The translations under genes and the position numbers were made by a program. 64,000 bases of DNA from Allium sativum (lineage: Eukaryota > Streptophyta > Magnoliopsida > Asparagales > Amaryllidaceae). The DNA lies in NCBI GenBank assembly GCA_030737875.1, contig CM060926.1:169283079-169347078 (forward strand). Direction: 5' to 3'. The notes under the pieces were generated by a model. The model saw only the letters and a list, made by a program, of their open reading frames with translations. It was not told the DNA's origin and made no database searches. This document shows, piece by piece, positions 58,278-64,000 of the stretch. Every line of letters starts with the position of its first letter. Position 1 is the stretch's first letter.

Positions 58278-59535
58278 TGTGAGAGGTCTTTATGAGGTCA
58301 TGATCTTAATTAATTAATTAAGAAACACTTAACCATATTAGCATGTAGAGGGACATGAGGGGTTAAGTGTGTGCCTTGGGTGGCATGTGGAAATCTAGTG
58401 GTTGCCTTGGGTGGCAATAGAAAATACGATTAGAATACTTAACCAAAGTGGAACATGTAATTAAAACATGATTAAAGGGTTAAGTGGTATACACTAGAAA
58501 TGACAAGCTTAGGTGGGTAGCTTGTGGGGGCCCATTTCAACCAATATCCTAAACGTATCTTTGTGGGCTCGACCCAAGTCGAGGACGGGACACGCATATT
58601 GGGCTTGACTATAAGAGGCCAAAACGGGGTAGCGGTGGCAACGCGAGTCCAGCGGGTTTCATATGCGTGTGTGGACCCGGGCTGGTAGGTAAGACGTTGT
58701 TGCATCGTGTAGATATAAGCCGTGCACCATTTGTTGTATCGGGTTGCCACTATGGGGAGTGATACACGCCATTGTGGGGCCAGCACGGGTATCTACGGTA
58801 GGGAGCCGATCGCTTGGGAGTAGTGGGTACACCTAGTGGAGATAGGGGCAGACGGCACCTATGTAGTCAGCTAGGGGTACACGAAACTACTGGGTAAATT
58901 TTCTAAGTCCTTGGGAGGGATCAACCTTTAAGTAGGAATGACTGGTGTGGTGCAGTGTAGAAATTATCCTTGGGTGGGTAAATGCGTCTTTATCGTTATC
59001 TTAGTTCATTCTAAGTCTGATTGGCTACTGAGTGTAGTCATTTATCCCCAGTCACACCGTACCAAGTTATATCATACCCTAATTACTTTAATGATTGCAT
59101 TGTTAAAGTTATAGAACTCGCTCAGACTTATGTCTGACCCCGTTGTTTTTATCATTTTTCCAAACCTCAGGTTCTCAGAGTGGGCCCAGCACGAGTGGGC
59201 TTTGATCTGGCTGCTTTTATTACTCTCTTGAAGCTTGGACCCTAGATGTAGAGCTCATCTTACCCTTTTCTTTTATGGCTATCAGTTCATCTATTGGGAT
59301 TATGTATTTTTATTTATCAGGATGGATATTTTGTACTTGACTCTTACTATGGTTTTGTGATGTAACCAAACATGTTTTACTTTCCGCTGCAATGAAATGA
59401 TGTTTTAAATTTTCCAGCATTACTTATATCTGTCTTGCTGTAATTTTTCTGTTCTATATTCACTTAAAATACTCCACCGATGTTATGGCATTCCCTTAGC
59501 GAGTGATCATAGCGGGAGTGGGGTGTTACAATCAT

Positions 59536-61211
59536 CGTTCAAACAACTACACCCATCGTCCAAGCTCCCACCGCCGTTGATCCACGCCACCTGAGCACCG
59601 CCAATCACCGAAGACCTCTTCACCTCTCCACGACACGCCACAGCCGGCCAGCGGCGACCTCCCCCTTCTCCGTTCGCTTTTATTTCACGTTAGCCCCAAA
59701 TCAGCCTCGGGGCCGATTTCTCCACTACCATCACCCTCGACGATCGCAGACCACCACCACCCACAGCTCTCGCCACCACGAAGCTCCGCCCTATTGGCAC
59801 CTCCACCTGAATCGCCTCCAGTCTGCCGGAAATTGGCCAAGTCCGTTTGCTGCTGGTCAAAAATTGTGAGCCAAGTTCATTTCTATTTTCCCGCTACTAC
59901 GAGAACTTTCAGATTGAACAACCAAAGACAGGTTGTTCATCTATTTCTCCTCTACAAATTCTTCAACTGGGCCATCACCTAATTCTTCATGGATTGGCCA
60001 TAAAATGGCCAAAACGGAAACTGATTTTCTATCTTTGGATTGAGATTCTGGCGAATTTGTGTGATGATAGGTTCTAGAATTTTTGTGGTAGGTAGAGATC
60101 ATCATGATCTACAATACCCAGAAATGGTTGGGTTGATTGTGCACGGATTGAGAGATATAAATTATTTTGTTTCCAGGGGCTTATTTGCAAAATTTAGAGA
60201 GAAAGAGGGAGAGCTATTGTCAATTTTTGAGGAAGAAGAATAATGAGGGCTTGGGAAGGGGGAAAAGATGTTATATAGCTGTGGGTTAGGATTAATTTTT
60301 TTTTTATAATTTTCTAGTTTAATTATAAATTCGCTAATTCACGCTCTCTTCGTTCAACAGTTATTGATGCCATGGTCCCATATGAACTCTATTGGCGATG
60401 AAAATTGACATGCTGCTATGACTTAACAATACGGTTCCAACAAAATTGGTTTCGTCGAATTCCGAGTCCATTTTCTCAGAAAATATTGTTTTAGGCCTTA
60501 TATGGCTGATCGATTCACAATTAATTTCTCACGGCCACATACTAGCTCCAAAAATTCCAGAAAAATTATTTCTAGTTTTTTTTGATGATATGGTCCTAAC
60601 AAAATTATTTTCGTCGAATTTGGAGACTGTTTGAAAAATGGCTATATTTTGGTCGATTCAATTCAAATTTAAATTACCAAACACATTTAAATTTACTACG
60701 CTCACATATTAATTCCAAAAATTATGAAAATTGGAATCTAGCAATAATTTGACATTCCGGATCCGACAAAAGTGGTTTCGTCGAAAATGAAGGTCTTTTG
60801 CAAAATATGAAATTTTATGGGCTATATTTTATATTAATATATATATAAAAAAATTCTTCAGCGACTTTTATGAATTTTAAATTGGACATAACTTTCAATT
60901 CCCATTATGAAATCTGGATTTTTCACATTCGTTAGAAAGATATTTTCAAATAGATTCAAATATTTTTGGTTCTACTAAAATCCGATTTATTTTGAATCCT
61001 GTACATTCAATTGAAATTTGAAATCGAATTTTCAAACTACCGCGCCATTTCAAGCTCGTTTTATAATTAAAATAAATTTATACGTTTAAACTTCAATTTA
61101 AATAAAATTTTCAACATTATTATTTAAAATAAATTATTTAAAATATTTAAAATCCAATAAAATTGTTAAAATAAATTTTTTTAATTGGTTCTGATTTTCT
61201 GGGTTGTTACA
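59536..61211 (-). repeat. F 5' LTR, segment 3
   Basis: Continues the F LTR after C. 59536-59860 is C-rich; 60380-61000 is the periodic array (cores at 60451, 60610, 60777 and 60970); 60840-61211 matches the left-LTR remnant 1784-2154. It ends gggttgttaca. Frames at 59794-60243 are not recognisable. Base composition of the first 300 bp differs sharply from the rest, like the G-rich island of E, but on the other strand. Confidence 0.85.
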
Positions 61212-61216
61212 AATCG

Positions 61217-61742
61217 TTAATGAAGTTACTAATTATTCAATGTATAAACCATATAAAACCTTGTAACTTATTCATATGACATCAGATGGATGAAACTGAG
61301 TACATTGGAATTGTGGCAGCGAACACTACGCTATGGAATAGACTAGAACAAATTCTGAAGTAGTTGGAATTTCTGACAAAATTAAATGCTTGTTTAATTT
61401 TGTTAAAAACAATCGTTTCTAACAATTTCAAACCCGATCAATGTGAGAACTCTCTCACTCAAATATTTTGTACATTTATTTACTTTTATAACTGAATATA
61501 TATTGTTTGCCTATGATTGCAATATTTGTTTGGTGATTGATGGATGTTTGCAGTTTTAATGTTATCATTATTGAACTATGATTATAAATGTTTATAAATA
61601 AAACTTTTATATTATAAATTATTCTGGGATGACAATTTACCTACCCATCTCCCAAATATGTAGATAAGTTCACATTGACTGTGATGTAAACCCCACATGG
61701 ATATTGGGACGATAATGTTACACATCGCCTAAGTATGCAAAT

Positions 61743-61782
<40 letters not shown>

Positions 61783-64000
61783 TGATGGTTGAAATCCACA
61801 CTCACGTCTGGGTTTGATAATTAATTCACACATCTCCCTTGGATTTAATTGTATGTCAACCGATTGATTGACAGACTATTATAAGCGTTATTTAATTATT
61901 TAATGCTTATATAGTTGTCTATTGCACTCTGGATGTGAATTAGTTGTTTAATAATTGTTTATAATTATTATTGTATACATGCGATGTACGGAATCCATAT
62001 AAATAAAATTATATGGTAATTGATTGAGTTTGATTCCAATTTAGAGATAATGAATATTTTAAATATAATATTTAGTGAAGAACCAAAATATGATTTTGAT
62101 GTTCGATTTTGGATGGACACGAAAATATTGAAATGTGGAGCCGAGTTAATTTTCCATTTTAACTCAAATAGATTTGTTTATCGATTGTATTTATTTCTAT
62201 AATGAACATCGAAAAGATTTGATTTCAAAATCTAATATTTTAAATATAATAATATTTTGAGATTATAATAATATGAAATGTTCAATTTTGATTTAAAATT
62301 GAAATGGAAATTGAAACTGTTTTTTAAATGAATTTATAAACGTTTTATAAAATACGTTTATGAGTATATTCGGTTTGGAAGTCAAATGATTGAAATAAAA
62401 TTTCAAATGGTAGTTGTGAATAATTTATAAAATTTATAAATTATTTTGGAAATGTTTTCGATTTTATTTTTATTTATAAATCAAATTCGGCCTTGAATAG
62501 AATGCACTGTGCAGCGGTAGTTCGCGAACGTCAACTCGTAACTTTGAATTGACGTAACAGGAACCGTTGGGTTCTTATTGAAAAGGGCTTTCGAGCGATA
62601 ATAAGAAATTTAAATCTAACGGTTAGATTTTAACATATGACCAAATCAGTTTTGGAAAAGGTAGCTATGGATGTAGTTCGGTGACCTATATTGGAAACCG
62701 ATAATAAGGGCCTTGAATAATTATTAAAAATATGAATACATTATGATAAATCATAGTAAATGATTTGAAATTTTTTTTGGAAGAAATATTGCAAGTCTTT
62801 AAAGATAAAAGATATTTTTATTTGAATGAACTGGTTAACAACTAGAATAAAAAACTGAAAGGAACTGAAATGATTTTAATCTAACTAGAAATTTCTAATA
62901 TAGTAATTGGATTGGATTTGAAAGGAAATTATCTTCGGAATATTTCGATATTGGATTCCGTGATTTACGGATATCATTGAGAAATTTGGAAGATATAGAT
63001 ATTGTTACTCCCAATACGATATCTATTAGTTTCAGAAATTGATATTGAATATAAGCTGATATGATTTCTATTTAGAGCCAAATATTTAATATCAAATTTG
63101 ATCTTGGGTTTGTTATGAATGGTGTCTTTGATAACACTGTTCTTAATTCTAGTTAAAAGTGAAGTTTTCCAATTAATAAATATAATTTGAATTAAATGGA
63201 ATTTGATTTTGGATTTATCATGAACGATGTTTTAAATAACATTTGTTCTTTAACCCAATTAACAGTAAAGATATGACTTGGAATTTATAAATCTTTTTAT
63301 TAAGATTTATTGGAAATTTTACAAAGTAAAACTTTCTGATTTAATATATTAATTTGGAATTGAATGGAACTCGATTTGGTAATAATCAAGATGAGCTGCT
63401 GTGAAGGAAGATCGTAACTATATAGGGAATTTAAAAGGCTTTGTCATTATTCAATTTATATTGTTAGTCTGATATGGAAATTCGTATTGATTACGGTTGA
63501 TCTGATTTCCGGGGAGATTCCATTTTGATGGAAGATGATTTTGGGTTTACCGTGAACAATGTTTTAAATGACATTTGTTCCTTAACCCAGTTAAAGACAG
63601 GACTAATTTCCTAAAGTTGAAAAATCATTAAGTAATGATTTTTGAGATTAAAACAAAGTTGGAGTCTTAATGAATCTTTTATTAGATTGAAATGCAAATA
63701 AGGTAATTAAATTTACCGAATTCAAGAAATGTTCGAGAACACGGTACCACTAGTTTTACTCCATGCGATAGTTAAATCTTTAAGTAGAATTGAACGTTAA
63801 ATGGTAATTAAATTTACTGATAACATAATAGGTGTTAGATATGGAGTACTACCAGTTTTGCTCCATTGGATGAATAGGTTGGGATTGGGATAATAGGACA
63901 AATGATTACTTTGGTAAGGTTCGTTAATCCCAACTAGTTGGTAAACCATAATTTTGTTTAAGTTGTGAAAGGTTATTTTAAAACTTTTGAAATGATTTCC
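61217..64000 (+). mobile_element. Element G: partial giant-LTR copy in opposite orientation
   Basis: Reverse-complement homology to the E LTR in reversed order: 61437 to about 7935, 61690 to about 7626, 61985-62035 to 7341-7390, 62510-62640 to 6541-6680, and 63720-63880 to 5680-5780. It therefore lies on the plus strand and is probably the LTR into which F inserted. Identity is low and a TA run is at 61746-61779. It continues past the window end. The first 220 bp after F are not alignable, so the left boundary is approximate. No gene is supported. Confidence 0.75.
61746..61779. repeat. TA microsatellite in G
   Basis: About 17 TA units. Confidence 0.93.

Larger units (their letters stand above)
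40640..59530 (+). mobile_element. Element C: Tekay-like Ty3/Gypsy retrotransposon, nearly complete gag-pol, split by D
   Basis: C lies on the plus strand between perfect atcat duplications (40635-40639 and 59531-59535). Edges are tgtaacacccc and ggggtgttaca. 5' LTR 40640-42771 plus 50484-51398, interior 51399-56535, 3' LTR 56536-59530. Without D it is about 11.2 kb. All gag-pol domains are present in order (capsid, two zinc knuckles, protease, RT, RNase H, integrase, chromodomain), broken only by two in-frame stops in gag and one frameshift in RNase H. The LTRs differ at many CG sites by transition, as methylation would cause. Confidence 0.96.
56536..59530 (+). repeat. C 3' LTR, 3.0 kb
   Basis: Intact copy: conserved block from 56608, GTCGAC cluster about 56806-56880, TATA 57021-57028, 12-bp tandem region 57322-57640, twin hairpins 58082-58277 and edge ggggtgttaca. 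The uninterrupted D target site (ataagaggccaaaac) is at about 58611. Confidence 0.96.
1784..61211 (-). mobile_element. Element F: old giant-LTR non-autonomous retrotransposon hosting E and C
   Basis: F runs right to left. Its left (3') LTR ends gggttgttaca at 2154 and is cut by the DNA transposon and the window edge. The interior is 2155-2907, with a primer-site complement gctctgatacca at 2894-2905. The right (5') LTR starts tgaaatgaccc at 2908 and ends gggttgttaca at 61211. That LTR is split by E (3869-36274) and C (40640-59530). Removing them leaves about 7.0 kb of LTR. No gag or pol is present. Its sequence is clearly homologous to E but much more diverged. The left target duplication is off the window, so the outer boundary is supported only on the right. 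Confidence 0.8.

Noticed and set aside
59794..60243. Overlapping plus-strand frames of 60-76 codons in the F LTR
   Set aside because: No recognisable domain, no copy elsewhere in the window, and opposite strand to the element.

Overview
This window looks like repeat-dense, probably pericentromeric chromatin of a flowering plant. It is AT-rich, and I found no ordinary host gene. Almost every base belongs to LTR retrotransposons inserted inside one another, plus the end of what looks like a Mutator-like DNA transposon. Species cannot be named from this sequence.

Layout, outermost first. G (61217-64000, + strand) is a partial old LTR. F (1784-61211, - strand) is an old element with roughly 7-kb LTRs; its left LTR runs off the window behind the DNA transposon (1-1783). 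E (3869-36274, - strand, target duplication ccaga) lies in the right LTR of F. A (11817-30185, + strand, duplication catgt) lies in the right LTR of E. B (22084-30131, - strand, duplication ccttc) lies in the 3' LTR of A. A second branch, C (40640-59530, + strand, duplication atcat), also lies in the right LTR of F and carries D (42772-50483, + strand, duplication aggcc) in its 5' LTR. All five duplications are perfect 5-mers, so the boundaries of A-E are solid.

A, B and C are related chromovirus-type Ty3/Gypsy elements (Tekay/Del-like: LTRs of about 3 kb, initiator tRNA-Met primer site, integrase with C-terminal chromodomain). C carries a nearly complete gag-pol broken by two stops and one frameshift. 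A keeps an open gag with a decayed pol. B has lost everything between mid-gag and the integrase end, although its LTRs are nearly identical. E and F are a non-autonomous family with 6.5-7 kb LTRs around only 0.75-1 kb of non-coding interior. Their primer site, polypurine tract and a pre-tract hairpin match those of A-C, so they may borrow proteins from Tekay-type relatives. D has a tRNA-Asp primer site (Tat/Athila-like), no gag or pol, and one intact unrecognised ORF of 560 codons.

The most interesting non-coding signals are twin hairpins in the LTRs of A, B and C with compensatory base changes, a covarying hairpin just upstream of the polypurine tract in A, B, C and E, an 80-90 bp block conserved in otherwise divergent LTRs, GTCGAC palindrome clusters, and a roughly 167-bp periodic array in the giant LTRs.
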